Shown here piece after piece: positions 1-8,269 of a stretch of 64,000 nucleotides of DNA. The DNA is from Methylosarcina fibrata AML-C10 (GTDB lineage: Bacteria > Pseudomonadota > Gammaproteobacteria > Methylococcales > Methylomonadaceae), in assembly GCF_000372865.1 (NCBI RefSeq), contig NZ_KB889965.1, positions 3,741,786 through 3,805,785 of the forward strand, in the 5' to 3' direction. The notes under the pieces were generated by a model, which saw nothing but the letters and a program-made list of their open reading frames with translations, had not been told where the DNA came from and did not search any database. Positions within the stretch are counted from its first letter, which is position 1, and each line of letters opens with the position of its first letter. The translations under genes and the position numbers were made by a program.

Positions 1-1
1 G

Positions 2-790
2 GCCGCCGCCAAGGCCGATCTGGTGGTATTGCCCGAATTGCATCTGGGACCTTACTTTTGCCAGAACGAAGACTACAACAATTTCGACCTGGCGCAACCG
101 ATTCCGGGTCCGGCCACGGAAATCCTGGGCAACGTCGCGAAAAAGCTGGAAATCGTGATCGTCTCGACCATTTTCGAAAAACGGGCGCCCGGCCTCTACC
201 ACAATACCGCCGTGGTGTTCGACAGGGACGGCCGTATCGCCGGCAAATACCGGAAAATGCACATACCGGACGACCCGGGTTTTTACGAGAAATATTATTT
301 CACGCCGGGCGACATCGGCTTCAAGCCGATCGAGACGTCGATCGGCAAGCTTGGCGTGCTGGTGTGCTGGGACCAGTGGTTTCCGGAAGCCGCCCGGCTG
401 ATGGCGCTGGCCGGCGCGGATCTCTTGATTTATCCGACCGCGATCGGCTGGGATCCGGACGATACCCAGGAAGAGCATCAGCGCCAGCTCAACGCCTGGA
501 TCACGATCCAGCGTTCCCACGCCGTCGCCAACGGCATTCCGGTCGTTGCCTGCAACCGCATCGGCTTTGAAGCGGCGCCTAATTCGACGGCCGGCATTCA
601 ATTCTGGGGCAACAGTTTCATTGCCGGCCCGCAAGGCGAAATTCTGACCCAGGCCGACGACTCGGAAGTCAAATTGCTGACCTGCCGCCTCGACGCCGCC
701 AGAAGCGAGCGAGTCCGGCAGATATGGCCTTATCTGCGCGACCGCCGGATCGATCACTACGGCAATCTGACCCGGCGCTTTATCGATTAA
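2..790 (+). CDS. aguB: N-carbamoylputrescine amidase (5' end outside window)
   Basis: Nitrilase-superfamily amidohydrolase expected to hydrolyse N-carbamoylputrescine to putrescine, CO2 and ammonia in the agmatine route of polyamine synthesis. The frame is open from base 2, so the start lies upstream and about 262 residues are visible. Seen in the sequence: the early LPELHLGPYFCQ segment (the Glu is the usual catalytic base), KYRKMHIPDDPGFYEKYYF with the catalytic Lys, and GVLVCWDQWFPEAAR with the nucleophilic Cys. These match the AguB branch rather than generic nitrilases. A GTG at 23 is internal to the conserved core and is not the real start. An agmatine deiminase gene is a usual partner but would lie outside the window. 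Confidence 0.9.
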   Translation, partial: AAAKADLVVLPELHLGPYFCQNEDYNNFDLAQPIPGPATEILGNVAKKLEIVIVSTIFEKRAPGLYHNTAVVFDRDGRIAGKYRKMHIPDDPGFYEKYYFTPGDIGFKPIETSIGKLGVLVCWDQWFPEAARLMALAGADLLIYPTAIGWDPDDTQEEHQRQLNAWITIQRSHAVANGIPVVACNRIGFEAAPNSTAGIQFWGNSFIAGPQGEILTQADDSEVKLLTCRLDAARSERVRQIWPYLRDRRIDHYGNLTRRFID

Positions 791-802
791 GGCGCTCGCA
801 GC

Positions 803-828
803 AAGGATGAGCCGCCCGGCTCATCCTT
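803..828. terminator. Hairpin between convergent aguB and thioredoxin-fold gene
   Basis: A perfect 11-bp inverted repeat (AAGGATGAGCC / GGCTCATCCTT) with a 4-nt loop sits between the two convergent stop codons and overlaps the 3' end of the minus-strand gene. There is no clean U-run on either side, so it may be a weak bidirectional terminator or a 3'-end stabiliser. Confidence 0.5.
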
Positions 829-1384
829 CCTTCCATTTGATGTTACAGCCCATACTGGGAATCTGATCCGGGTTGATCGGGCGGTTGGCCAGCAAATTAT
901 CCAGCGCCTCGCGCAAATCCCTGCCCGTCAGCGGTATGTTGTTTTTCGGCATGGAATCGTCCAGCCGTCCCCGATAGACGCAGAAAAGATCCGCATCAAA
1001 CAAATAAATGTCGGGCGTGCAGGCCGCCTGATAGGCCTTGGCGACCGCCTGGCTCTCGTCGTACAGATAGGCCGCGAAAGGCCGTCCCCAGTCTTCCATC
1101 AATGCTTTCATCTTGTCCGGCGCATCTTCCGGATACTGAGCGACGTCGTTGGAGCTGATGGCGACGGTTCGAACGCCTTTTGCCGCGTAGGTCCTGGCAA
1201 TGTCGATCAACTGCTTTTCCTCGTGCATCACGTAAGGGCAATGATTGCAGATGAACAAAATCAGCGTGCCTTTTTCTCCCTTCAATTGTTGCAAGCTTAA
1301 AGTGTCGCCGGTCACCGTGTCGGGCAATTCGAAATCGGGGGCGCGCGTGCCGAGCGGCATCATCGTGGACTCAGTTAAAGCCAT
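821..1384 (-). CDS. Thioredoxin-fold family protein (AhpC/TSA-like)
   Basis: A 187-residue cytosolic protein with a peroxiredoxin/thioredoxin fold. The N-terminal part (GTRAPDFELPD) is typical of AhpC/TSA and TlpA-like proteins. The active-site region reads ICNHCPYV, so the CXXC-type pair is CNHC, which defines a widespread thioredoxin-family group of unknown physiological substrate. No signal peptide or membrane segment is visible. The gene is monocistronic and converges on aguB. An ATG start at 1384 is preceded on the minus strand by an AGGAG-type site. A thiol-disulfide or peroxide-related role is inferred from the fold only. Confidence 0.8.
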   Translation of the reverse strand: MALTESTMMPLGTRAPDFELPDTVTGDTLSLQQLKGEKGTLILFICNHCPYVMHEEKQLIDIARTYAAKGVRTVAISSNDVAQYPEDAPDKMKALMEDWGRPFAAYLYDESQAVAKAYQAACTPDIYLFDADLFCVYRGRLDDSMPKNNIPLTGRDLREALDNLLANRPINPDQIPSMGCNIKWKEG

Positions 1385-1631
1385 GGTTTTCTCCTGGGTA
1401 GTGTTGATTCAATATTATTACTAGAGAGCTGCATTGTACTTCAGGATTGCTAAAACAATAAATCCCGAAGGTTGGAAGGGAGACGGGATAGATTGGTTCA
1501 AGAACGCCGAGCATGACGTGTGTTGATCTGAAGATCGGCTGCCTTCATTAAAAACCAATGCCTGGATACCTTGGCTTCGGGAACCTGCCGGGCAAATTTC
1601 TATTTCATAGACCTTCAACTTAACAATACGC

Positions 1632-2619
1632 GATGCTCAACTTTAAATGAATTGAAGACATGGCCGCCCGCGGCTCCCAAGTTGTTCTACCAAAAGCAAC
1701 TTATGAAGGAGAAGGGTCATTGTAAAATAGAAGGCTTTATCATTTATATCTATTGCTGTGTAGAAGATATCTGCCGACTTTTCGTCAACCGACCGTTAAG
1801 AAGCCGGGGGGTATGTTCAAGCCGAGCGATGCCGAAGTCATCACGATGGGGCTCGTGGGTGAATTCATGGGCAAAGACCATGACAAAGGCATCTGGCGTT
1901 ATTTTCGCAATCACTGGCATAACCGGTTTTCTAACTTGGGCTCGCGTGCCAACTTTGCTAAGCAAAGCGCTAATTTATAGCAACTGAAAAGGCGCATACA
2001 GGATCACATCGTTTGGCAAATCGGAGTGATGAATGATTCGGTCCACTGGGTGGACGGCTTTCCGATGCCGATCTGCAAGTAGGCTCGAGCCTCTGGCTGT
2101 CGTTGCTTCAAGGGCGAAGCAGAGTTCAGCTATTGCGCAGCGAAGGATGAGAAATATCATGACTTTGAAGGGCATGTGCTGGTCAATTTCGAAGGCATTT
2201 TCTGTGGCTATGCTTTTGCCCCGGCGAATGTCGACGAGCGGGATGTGCTGCCGGAAATGGTCGCCGGTCTGCAAGGGCGGCGGATCGGGGACAAAAGCTA
2301 TATCCGTTCTTCTCTAAAGCAAGCATTGGCGCAACACGGCCTTGATTTGCAAACCCCTTTACGGAAAAACAGGCAAGACTTAAAGCCAAAGGCGTTGGTC
2401 GACCAACTGGTATTAAGCAGACGCTTACTGGAAACCGTCATCGGACAATTGGCCGATCGTTTTCATATTGAAAAAGTGAGGTCATGCGACACTTGGCATT
2501 TGGCTAACCGCTTTATCCGGAAACTGCTTGCCCCCACGATGGGCTGCTTCTTGGGAAAACTCATGGGCAACCCGACTTTGCTTTTTGAATCATTGGTTGA
2601 GATTTAAAAGTTGAGCATC
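1632..2619 (+). mobile_element. Degenerate IS982-family insertion sequence
   Basis: Terminal inverted repeats are visible: GATGCTCAACTTTAAAT at 1632-1648 and its near-perfect inverse ATTTAAAAGTTGAGCATC at 2602-2619, differing by one extra base. The enclosed 988 bp matches the usual size of about 1 kb for IS982 elements, and a broken IS982 transposase fills it. No short target duplication is apparent at the immediate flanks. Family assignment comes from the transposase; the ends are my reading of the inverted repeat. Confidence 0.75.
1701..2607 (+). pseudogene. IS982-family transposase, disrupted
   Basis: Conceptual translation matches IS982 transposases along its length. The N-terminus (YIYCCVEDICRLF) is in one frame up to about 1775; a frameshift then leads into SDAEVITMGLVGEFMGKD and GIWRYFRNHW. 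The second frame runs to 2607 but is interrupted by TAG at 1978-1980 and TAG at 2080-2082. DDE-type landmarks remain: DGFPMPIC, GHVLVNFEG, ANVDERD, IGDKSYI and ETVIGQLADRFHIEK. The first TAG falls where family members usually have Trp (ANLW-QLK), so a single TGG-to-TAG transition explains it. The protein cannot be made intact; the copy is inactive unless trans-complemented. Confidence 0.85.
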
Positions 2620-2622
2620 TTC

Positions 2623-2830
2623 CCTGGATACCTTGATTGAAATCGCCAAACGGTTCAGCATCCTTGAAAGTCAACATCACATGGATTCGAAAGAATTTTT
2701 TTATCGGCACAGCCGGAAAGATGGCCGATGATGCGGAATTGGTCGAATGGGCTAGCGATTACCGGCATTATCTGCATTTGCATCGGGAACTGGATGCGAA
2801 GCTGAAACATGTTGCATGGTGCGCTGAAAA
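2623..2830 (+). pseudogene. Broken small antitoxin-like gene (TumA-like) next to the IS
   Basis: A frame from about 2624 encodes LDTLIEIAKRFSILESQ and HHMDSKEFFYRHSRK. Near 2719 a one-base shift moves the coding signal to the frame reading MADDAELVEWASDYRHYLHL and then HRELDAKLKHVA. Together they look like one small acidic protein of about 65 residues with its 5' end lost at or near the IS insertion. I associate this pattern with the upstream partner of DUF6516/TumE-type toxins; that is from memory of the family, not from a search. Confidence 0.45.
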
Positions 2831-3016
2831 TCTATCTGGATGCCGCCGAACGAACGATTCTTCATTATCACTGTCAGGACGAACAGAACCGTTCGCTGTT
2901 TCGTTACGGCAGTATCCGCATCATGAACATTTACCCGATACGGTTATTGTTTCGGAAAGCCCCGAAATTGCATCGGTCTGCATGAAGTGATGGAAAAACA
3001 GACAGAGGCCGGGTAA
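2809..3016 (+). pseudogene. Remnant of a TumE-like (DUF6516) toxin gene
   Basis: Starting at the ATG at 2809, overlapping the preceding remnant, one frame reads MLHGALKIYLDAAERTI and then YHCQDEQNRSLFRYGS. A shift near 2905 leads to YPHHEHLPDTVIVSESPEIA. A further shift near 2980 leads to LHEVMEKQTEAG and a stop at 3014-3016. The HCQDE..LFRY..(F/Y)PHHxHLPD signature resembles the C-terminal half of DUF6516/TumE toxins. The middle of the toxin appears deleted, so the locus is dead. Confidence 0.45.
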
Positions 3017-3023
3017 GCTTAGG

Positions 3024-3068
3024 CCGGTTGGCCGTCTTTACCGAAGGCACCAACCGGAACTGATTTTT
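3024..3068 (+). terminator. Hairpin plus T-run upstream of dapF
   Basis: CCGGTTGG (3024-3031) pairs with CCAACCGG (3050-3057), followed shortly by GATTTTTG. It would stop transcription leaving the decayed IS/toxin patch before dapF. Confidence 0.4.
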
Positions 3069-3121
3069 GTCTATACTCTTTCTAGAATTCTCTCAAGCTA
3101 TTCTCTCTATACTTCGGATAA

Positions 3122-3952
3122 ATGATCACTTTTACCAAAATGCACGGTCTCGGCAATGACTTTGTCGTGATCGATGCCATGACTCAGCAAATCGCACTGA
3201 CTCCCGAACGGATACGCAAACTGGCCGACCGGCACTTGGGCATCGGCTTCGATCAATTGTTGTTGGTTGAAAAGCCGGTGAGCGGCAATGCCGACTTCAA
3301 ATACCGGATTTTCAATGCGGACGGCGGAGAAGTCGCGCAATGCGGCAACGGCGCCCGCTGCTTTGCCCGGTTCGTCCGCGACAAACGCCTGTCCGACAAA
3401 GATGAAATTCGCGTCGATACCGATTCCGGCCAACTGCTGCTCAGGTTCGACGAAGACAATTTGATAACCGTCAACATGGGCGTGCCTCGCCATACGCCCG
3501 CCGAAATTCCTCTGCTTGCCGAGCGGGAGGCGGCTTTTTATACGGTCGTGATCGACGGCCGGGAATTGTCGTTCGGTGCGGTTTCCATGGGCAATCCGCA
3601 CGCGGTTATTCAGGTTCCCGACGTGTCGGCGGCTCCGGTGGCCGAAACCGGCCGCATTCTGGAAAGCCATCCCCTGTTTCCCGAGCGGGCCAATATCGGT
3701 TTCATGCAGATCATCGACCGCAATCACATCAAACTTCGGGTCTTTGAACGCGGCGCCGCGGAAACCCTGGCGTGCGGAAGCGGCGCCTGCGCCGCGGCGG
3801 TGATCGGCATCGAACGGAAACAACTGGACCGCGAGGTCCGGGTCGAATTGCCCGGCGGAGAACTGAAAATCGCCTGGGCAGGACGGGGCAAGCCGGTGTT
3901 CATGACCGGCCCGGCAATCAGCGTATTTGAAGGCATTATCCATGACGACTAA
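3122..3952 (+). CDS. dapF: Diaminopimelate epimerase
   Basis: Cytosolic PLP-independent epimerase converting L,L- to meso-diaminopimelate, the last shared step of lysine and peptidoglycan precursor synthesis. It has 276 residues, the usual length. The N-terminus ([18 protein letters not shown]) is diagnostic, and the two catalytic cysteines lie in AQCGNGARC (Cys74) and [10 protein letters not shown] (Cys218). ATG at 3122 is fixed by the conserved N-terminus. It is the first gene of the dapF-DUF484-xerC set well known in gammaproteobacteria; the next gene overlaps its 3' end by 11 nt. It provides the meso-DAP that MurE, encoded at 48 kb, would add. Confidence 0.97.
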   Translation: MITFTKMHGLGNDFVVIDAMTQQIALTPERIRKLADRHLGIGFDQLLLVEKPVSGNADFKYRIFNADGGEVAQCGNGARCFARFVRDKRLSDKDEIRVDTDSGQLLLRFDEDNLITVNMGVPRHTPAEIPLLAEREAAFYTVVIDGRELSFGAVSMGNPHAVIQVPDVSAAPVAETGRILESHPLFPERANIGFMQIIDRNHIKLRVFERGAAETLACGSGACAAAVIGIERKQLDREVRVELPGGELKIAWAGRGKPVFMTGPAISVFEGIIHDD

Positions 3953-4628
3953 GCAAGCGGCGAGCCTGACCTCGGATCAGGTCGAAAATTATCTTTTGAA
4001 ACATCCCGAATTCTTCAACGAACATCTGCATTTACTGGAAACGATGATTATTCCTCATCCCAGCGGTAATGCCATTTCCCTGATTTCCAAGCAACTGGAA
4101 ATCTTCAGGAACAAGCACCGCGAGTTGGAAAATCAGCTCAATACGCTGATTGAAATCGCAAGGGACAACGATGCTTCGCTGAACCGCATGCACAAACTGA
4201 CTCTGACGCTGCTCGAAGCATCGTCGCTGGCCGACGTTGCCGACAAACTGGACCTGATTTTGTCCGAGTATTTCCTGACCGATTTTGTGGCGATTCGAAT
4301 CGTCAAGCCTCACGACGAGTCCGAAACGGCAGATTTTTTCATCAGACCGGACAGAGAAAGTCTTGAGCCGTTTGCTAAAGAATTGTCCTCGAAGGAGCCC
4401 AAATGCGGCCGGCCCACGCTGGCTCAGGCCAAGGCGCTGTTCGGCGGTTCCGCGTTGGAAGTGAAATCCTGCGCCATCATTCCTTTAAGCCTGGCCGGTA
4501 CCAGAGGGTTACTGGCGATCGGCAGTCGACAGGAAGGGCGCTTCCATTACAGCATGGGCAACCTGTTCCTGAATCAGATGGGCGAACTCGTCAGCGCCCG
4601 GATCATGACGTTATTAACCCGAAACTAA
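3942..4628 (+). CDS. DUF484 family protein
   Basis: A 228-residue soluble protein of the DUF484 family, which has a GAF-like fold; function unknown. Seen: [20 protein letters not shown] near the N-terminus, a probable coiled-coil from about residue 50 to 75 ([19 protein letters not shown]), and a GAF-like C-terminal half containing [22 protein letters not shown] at 3942 lies inside the end of dapF (11-nt overlap), pointing to translational coupling; in-frame upstream codons are not conserved. The gene is nearly always found between dapF and xerC. Confidence 0.88.
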   Translation: MTTKQAASLTSDQVENYLLKHPEFFNEHLHLLETMIIPHPSGNAISLISKQLEIFRNKHRELENQLNTLIEIARDNDASLNRMHKLTLTLLEASSLADVADKLDLILSEYFLTDFVAIRIVKPHDESETADFFIRPDRESLEPFAKELSSKEPKCGRPTLAQAKALFGGSALEVKSCAIIPLSLAGTRGLLAIGSRQEGRFHYSMGNLFLNQMGELVSARIMTLLTRN

Positions 4629-4633
4629 TTCCG

Positions 4634-5542
4634 ATGGACGAGTCTGCCGGCCGGATATTGACCGATTTTTTGTCCGAGCTTAAGTTCGAAAAGCGGGTAT
4701 CGCCGCATACCTTAAGCAATTACCGGCGGGATATCGAGCTGCTCGCCCGGTTTTGCCGAGATAAGGCCATTCTTCACTGGCGGGACGTTCAGCAAAGCCA
4801 CATCCGTTCCCACATTGCCCAAAGGCACCGACAGGGGATCGGCAGCAAAAGCCTGCAGCGCGAATTGTCCGCGATTCGCAGTTTTTACCGGTTTCAATTA
4901 AAGAAAGGATGGATCGACAACAATCCGGCGCAGCATGTAAAGGCGCCGAAGCAAGCCAGAAAGTTGCCGAAAACGTTGGATGTGGATCAGATGGTCGGCC
5001 TTTTGGACGCCGGCGCCGATTCCATTCTGGAACTGCGCGATCTGGCCATGTTCGAATTGTTCTATTCTTCCGGCTTGCGTCTTGGCGAACTGGCGGCGCT
5101 GAACCTGGACGATCTGGATCTGCCCGACCGGGCGCTGCTGGTCAGAGAAGGTAAAGGCGGCAAATCCAGGGTATTGCCGGTCGGGTCACAGGCCGTGAAA
5201 GCCGTCGGGCAATGGTTGCCGCACCGGCAGGCGATGGCCTTGAAGGACGTCCCGGCCTTATTCGTTTCCGCCCGAGGAACCCGGTTGAGCCCGCGCAGCA
5301 TTCAATTGAGGCTGGTCCGGTGGTGCCGGCAAAAAGAGATAACGGCCCGTATTCATCCGCACATGCTAAGGCATTCATTCGCCAGTCATTTATTGGAGTC
5401 CAGCCAGGATTTGAGAGCGGTTCAGGAACTTCTCGGGCATAGCAGCATCAGTACTACTCAGATCTATACGCACCTGGATTTTCAGCATCTTGCTGAAATT
5501 TATGACAAAGCGCATCCAAGGGCGAAAATTAAACCGAAGTAG
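4634..5542 (+). CDS. xerC: Tyrosine recombinase XerC
   Basis: Tyrosine recombinase that, with XerD, resolves chromosome dimers at dif. It has 302 residues. The N-terminal SAM-like domain (about 1-95) includes KRVSPHTLSNYRRDIELL. Catalytic residues are visible: Arg149 in SSGLRLGELAAL, Lys in EGKGGKSRVLPV, the HPHMLRHSFASHLL His/Arg pair, LGHSSISTTQIY, and nucleophile Tyr278. ATG at 4634 is 5 nt after the DUF484 stop. A longer in-frame opening beginning at 4403 lies inside DUF484 and is not conserved, so I rejected it. XerC rather than XerD is chosen from the dapF-DUF484 context. Confidence 0.95.
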   Translation: MDESAGRILTDFLSELKFEKRVSPHTLSNYRRDIELLARFCRDKAILHWRDVQQSHIRSHIAQRHRQGIGSKSLQRELSAIRSFYRFQLKKGWIDNNPAQHVKAPKQARKLPKTLDVDQMVGLLDAGADSILELRDLAMFELFYSSGLRLGELAALNLDDLDLPDRALLVREGKGGKSRVLPVGSQAVKAVGQWLPHRQAMALKDVPALFVSARGTRLSPRSIQLRLVRWCRQKEITARIHPHMLRHSFASHLLESSQDLRAVQELLGHSSISTTQIYTHLDFQHLAEIYDKAHPRAKIKPK

Positions 5543-5656
5543 CCATTTGCTTCATAAGCAAAAAAATCAAAAATCTGCTACCATGCGAATTCTCTATCAT
5601 CAATAGACGCTGTCTGCCTTATTGCGCAGAAATATTTTAAATACAGGATACTGGAA

Positions 5657-6685
5657 ATGGCGGCAAACGAAACACTGCAGGATATCAAATCGAGAGGGGT
5701 ACTTTGGGGCTTTGGCGTTTTTATTGTTACGACATTAACCGTTATCCTGATTCTGGGCGCGTGGTGGGGCGGTGAGCCCGAGCAATTCAATATTCAGGAA
5801 GAAGCCCTGGAGCGGGCGAAGATAACGAAGACCACGGATATCCCTTTGGGCTATACCTTTACCAATACTCTGGCCCATATTGCCGAAGTGCTCCTGCATA
5901 AATCCGGCGGCTATATCACCAACGACGTGGCGCCTCCCGGCTTTTTCCTCGACAACATTTCCAGTTTCGAATACGGCGCCCTGGTGATGCTGCGCGACGC
6001 CACCTCGGCGTTAAGAAACCACTTCGCCCGGGACCAGTCCCAATCGGACGAAGATCCTGATCTGAAGGTAGCCGAACCTTATTTTTATTACGAAAACGAT
6101 TCCTGGGCGCTGCCTTCGACCGAAGCCGAATATCAAAAAGGCGTGGACGCGCTGCATGAATACATGTCGCGTCTGCAAAAATGGGGCGGCAAGGTCAAGC
6201 GGGCGCAATTTTATGCGCGCGCCGACAATCTCTGGCAATACACCGAAGTGGTGATCAAACGGCTGGGCAACCTGTCGACCCGGCTCAGTGCCAGCACGGC
6301 CGGCGCCGAAATCATTCCCGGCCTGACCGTGATCGAGCCCGAGGCCAACATCCGCAATCCCAAGGCGGCCGCCGTGGCCCAGACTCCCTGGCTGGAAATC
6401 GACAACGTATTTTACGAGGCCAGAGGTTCCAGTTGGGCCCTGCTGCATATCCTGAAAGCAATCAAATACGACTTTCACGACATTTTGCTGGATAAACGCG
6501 CGATGAATACGGTCGATATCATGATCAAGTCGCTTGAAAACGCCATGGCGCCGATTCTGAGCCCGATGATTTTAAACGGCAGCGGCTACGGGCTATTTGC
6601 CAACTATTCATTGACCATGGCGACTTATATCGCTCGCGCGAACGCTTCCGCTCTCGATTTGCGCGACATCATGAACCGAGGCTAA
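5657..6685 (+). CDS. DUF2333 family membrane-anchored protein
   Basis: A 342-residue protein of the DUF2333 family, found mainly in proteobacteria, with no established function. One transmembrane segment is visible at about residues 15-36 (VLWGFGVFIVTTLTVILILG), leaving a large domain presumably in the periplasm. The remainder is rich in Trp and charged residues, with no enzyme motif I recognise. The downstream DUF4389 gene starts 10 nt after its stop, so the two are probably cotranscribed. Confidence 0.85.
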   Translation: MAANETLQDIKSRGVLWGFGVFIVTTLTVILILGAWWGGEPEQFNIQEEALERAKITKTTDIPLGYTFTNTLAHIAEVLLHKSGGYITNDVAPPGFFLDNISSFEYGALVMLRDATSALRNHFARDQSQSDEDPDLKVAEPYFYYENDSWALPSTEAEYQKGVDALHEYMSRLQKWGGKVKRAQFYARADNLWQYTEVVIKRLGNLSTRLSASTAGAEIIPGLTVIEPEANIRNPKAAAVAQTPWLEIDNVFYEARGSSWALLHILKAIKYDFHDILLDKRAMNTVDIMIKSLENAMAPILSPMILNGSGYGLFANYSLTMATYIARANASALDLRDIMNRG

Positions 6686-6695
6686 TGAACACGCT

Positions 6696-6995
6696 ATGGA
6701 CGAACAAATCAACTACAACCTGACCAACATCGATACCTGGAAAAGAATTTTCTTCATGCTGATCTTTGCCGCCATCGGCGCGTTGGTCAGGATGCTGCTC
6801 TGGGCCGTGATATTTTTGCAGGTGGCGACCGCCCTGCTGACCGGCAAGGCCAACAAACACATTCTCAACTTTGGCCGCGGCCTGTCCATCTACACCTACC
6901 ACATCATGCTGTTTTTGACCTTCAATACCGAGACGCTGCCTTTCCCGTTTTCGGAATGGAATCAGACGGCGGAGCTCAAGCTGCCCGATAAATAA
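6696..6995 (+). CDS. DUF4389 domain membrane protein
   Basis: A 99-residue protein with two hydrophobic stretches (about 19-48 and 65-77) and the DUF4389 pattern: RMLLWAVIFLQVATALLTGK, then NFGRGLSIYTYHIMLFLTF and FPFSEWN. It is likely an inner-membrane protein of unknown role. It follows the DUF2333 gene by 10 nt. ATG at 6696 fits the spacing; no longer start is possible without overlapping the previous gene substantially. Confidence 0.85.
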   Translation: MDEQINYNLTNIDTWKRIFFMLIFAAIGALVRMLLWAVIFLQVATALLTGKANKHILNFGRGLSIYTYHIMLFLTFNTETLPFPFSEWNQTAELKLPDK

Positions 6996-7040
6996 GGCGA
7001 GAGGGGACGGATGACAGGATGCGCTTCGAGCGCAGCAGGC

Positions 7041-7622
7041 TTATTCGTCCTCGTCCCGTCCTTCTTCCGCTTCCATCGTTTCCTCAGCCTGACCGCTCAC
7101 CAGTTCTTTCAGATAACGATACAGCAATCGGGAGGATTTCGGCGGTTTCATTGCCGCCGCTTCCTTTTGCGCATTTCGCACCAATTGGCGTAAATGCTGA
7201 CTGTCCGCAGCCGGCATCTGATCGAGCAGTTCGGCCAGGTCGTCGTTATTGCCCTGAATCAGCCGGTCGCGCCAGCGCTCGGCCAGATGATGCTCGCGGA
7301 TGCCGTGGGCGCTCTGGTTTTTGATCCGCGCCAGTTTTTCCAGTATCGGTTCGACCTCCGTCTTGTGAAGCTGGCCGGCAATGTATTTCAGCAATCGCTT
7401 TCTTGCTCCTTTGTGCGGCATTCCTGCCACTTCGAGCGCCGATTTGCGGACGTTCTCCGGAAGATCAAAGGTATCCAGCACGACCGGAGACAATTTCGAG
7501 AGTTCCTCTCCCAAATCAAACAGCGCGGCGATTTCTTTCTTGATCCGGGTTTTATTCGGTCTTACTGCATAATATTCGACTTCGTCGTCTTCTTCGTAGT
7601 AATAATCTTGTTCTTCATTCAT
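7041..7622 (-). CDS. darP: Ribosome-associated protein DarP (YjgA, DUF615)
   Basis: A 193-residue acidic-tailed protein of the YjgA/DUF615 family, a ribosome-associated factor implicated in late 50S subunit assembly. Seen: RPNKTRIKKEIAALFDLGEE near residue 21, the highly conserved KGARKRLLKYIAGQLHK, and NQSAHGIREHHLAERWRDRL. Both termini are very acidic (MNEEQDYYYEEDDEVEY; EETMEAEEGRDEDE). Length and motif order match the family. It stands alone on the minus strand. Confidence 0.93.
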   Translation of the reverse strand: MNEEQDYYYEEDDEVEYYAVRPNKTRIKKEIAALFDLGEELSKLSPVVLDTFDLPENVRKSALEVAGMPHKGARKRLLKYIAGQLHKTEVEPILEKLARIKNQSAHGIREHHLAERWRDRLIQGNNDDLAELLDQMPAADSQHLRQLVRNAQKEAAAMKPPKSSRLLYRYLKELVSGQAEETMEAEEGRDEDE

Positions 7623-7668
7623 TTCGTATTAAACCATCGTAGTGGTACAAATTGATCCTTTTGCAGTC

Positions 7669-8196
7669 CTACTTTACCACAGACGGCAGGATCGCTCGCC
7701 ATGCCTCCAGTTTTTCTCCGAAATTCAGCGAGGCATGGGCCGGACTGGTGGAAGGGAGGCGTCTGTAGTCCAGGTAGTCAAAGCGAGAAGGCAATCCGGG
7801 CAGAACGTATTTTTTGTAAAAGCCGGCAGCCATGCCGCCGTTAAAGAATACTTGCCGGATGGACGGGAATTGTTCAAAAAACAGAGCAAAATCGTTCACC
7901 CGGATCGATGCCGGTGCGATATTGGCGTCCAGGCTGCCTTGCCTCCGGCAGCTTTGCAGCACGTCCCAGACGGCAATCCCTTGATCGGTCAATATCTTTT
8001 TTCGAAGCAAATAATCGAGACGGTAATCAAAACCGAACAATTCTCCGAGGATTGGCCAGAATGCGTTTTGGGCGTGGCCGTAATATTGTCTTTTTTGCAA
8101 GGAGGTAATGCCGGGCATCGATCCCAGAATCAGAAGATGGGGATTGCCGGCGACGATAGGCGGGAAACCTTCTATGTCGGAAAGGGCGTTCTTCAT
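7669..8196 (-). CDS. Mug/UDG-superfamily DNA glycosylase (hypoxanthine-type)
   Basis: A 175-residue member of the uracil-DNA glycosylase superfamily, close to the family-6 hypoxanthine-DNA (deoxyinosine) glycosylases. Motif 1 is visible as LILGSMPGITSLQKRQYYGH followed by NAFWPIL, with the DNA-contact region NGGMAAGFYKKY and the C-terminal motif LPSTSPAHA. These enzymes excise deaminated bases to start base-excision repair. Substrate specificity (hypoxanthine versus uracil or thymine mismatch) is inferred from motif similarity only. It is divergent from rdgC, with 73 nt between start codons. Confidence 0.8.
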   Translation of the reverse strand: MKNALSDIEGFPPIVAGNPHLLILGSMPGITSLQKRQYYGHAQNAFWPILGELFGFDYRLDYLLRKKILTDQGIAVWDVLQSCRRQGSLDANIAPASIRVNDFALFFEQFPSIRQVFFNGGMAAGFYKKYVLPGLPSRFDYLDYRRLPSTSPAHASLNFGEKLEAWRAILPSVVK

Positions 8197-8269
8197 AAAT
8201 TACTTTAACTATAAAGCGCTAAATTTGGGATAATATACAGCCGTTTTTTATTTGGATATCAACAACAGC

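Larger units (their letters stand above)
1561..2635. repeat. 13-bp direct repeat flanking the dead insertion sequence
   Basis: The sequence CCTGGATACCTTG occurs at 1561-1573 and again at 2623-2635. The right copy is 3 bp outside the right IS end. The left copy is about 58 bp outside the left end, so the pair is not a standard target-site duplication. Confidence 0.5.

Noticed and set aside
1421-1618. 65-codon minus-strand frame left of the IS
   Set aside because: No recognisable protein; probably non-coding spacer next to the mobile element.
1978-2082. In-frame TAG codons read as recoding (pyrrolysine or readthrough)
   Set aside because: The gene also has a frameshift and is a transposase; decay is simpler, and no pyl genes are visible.
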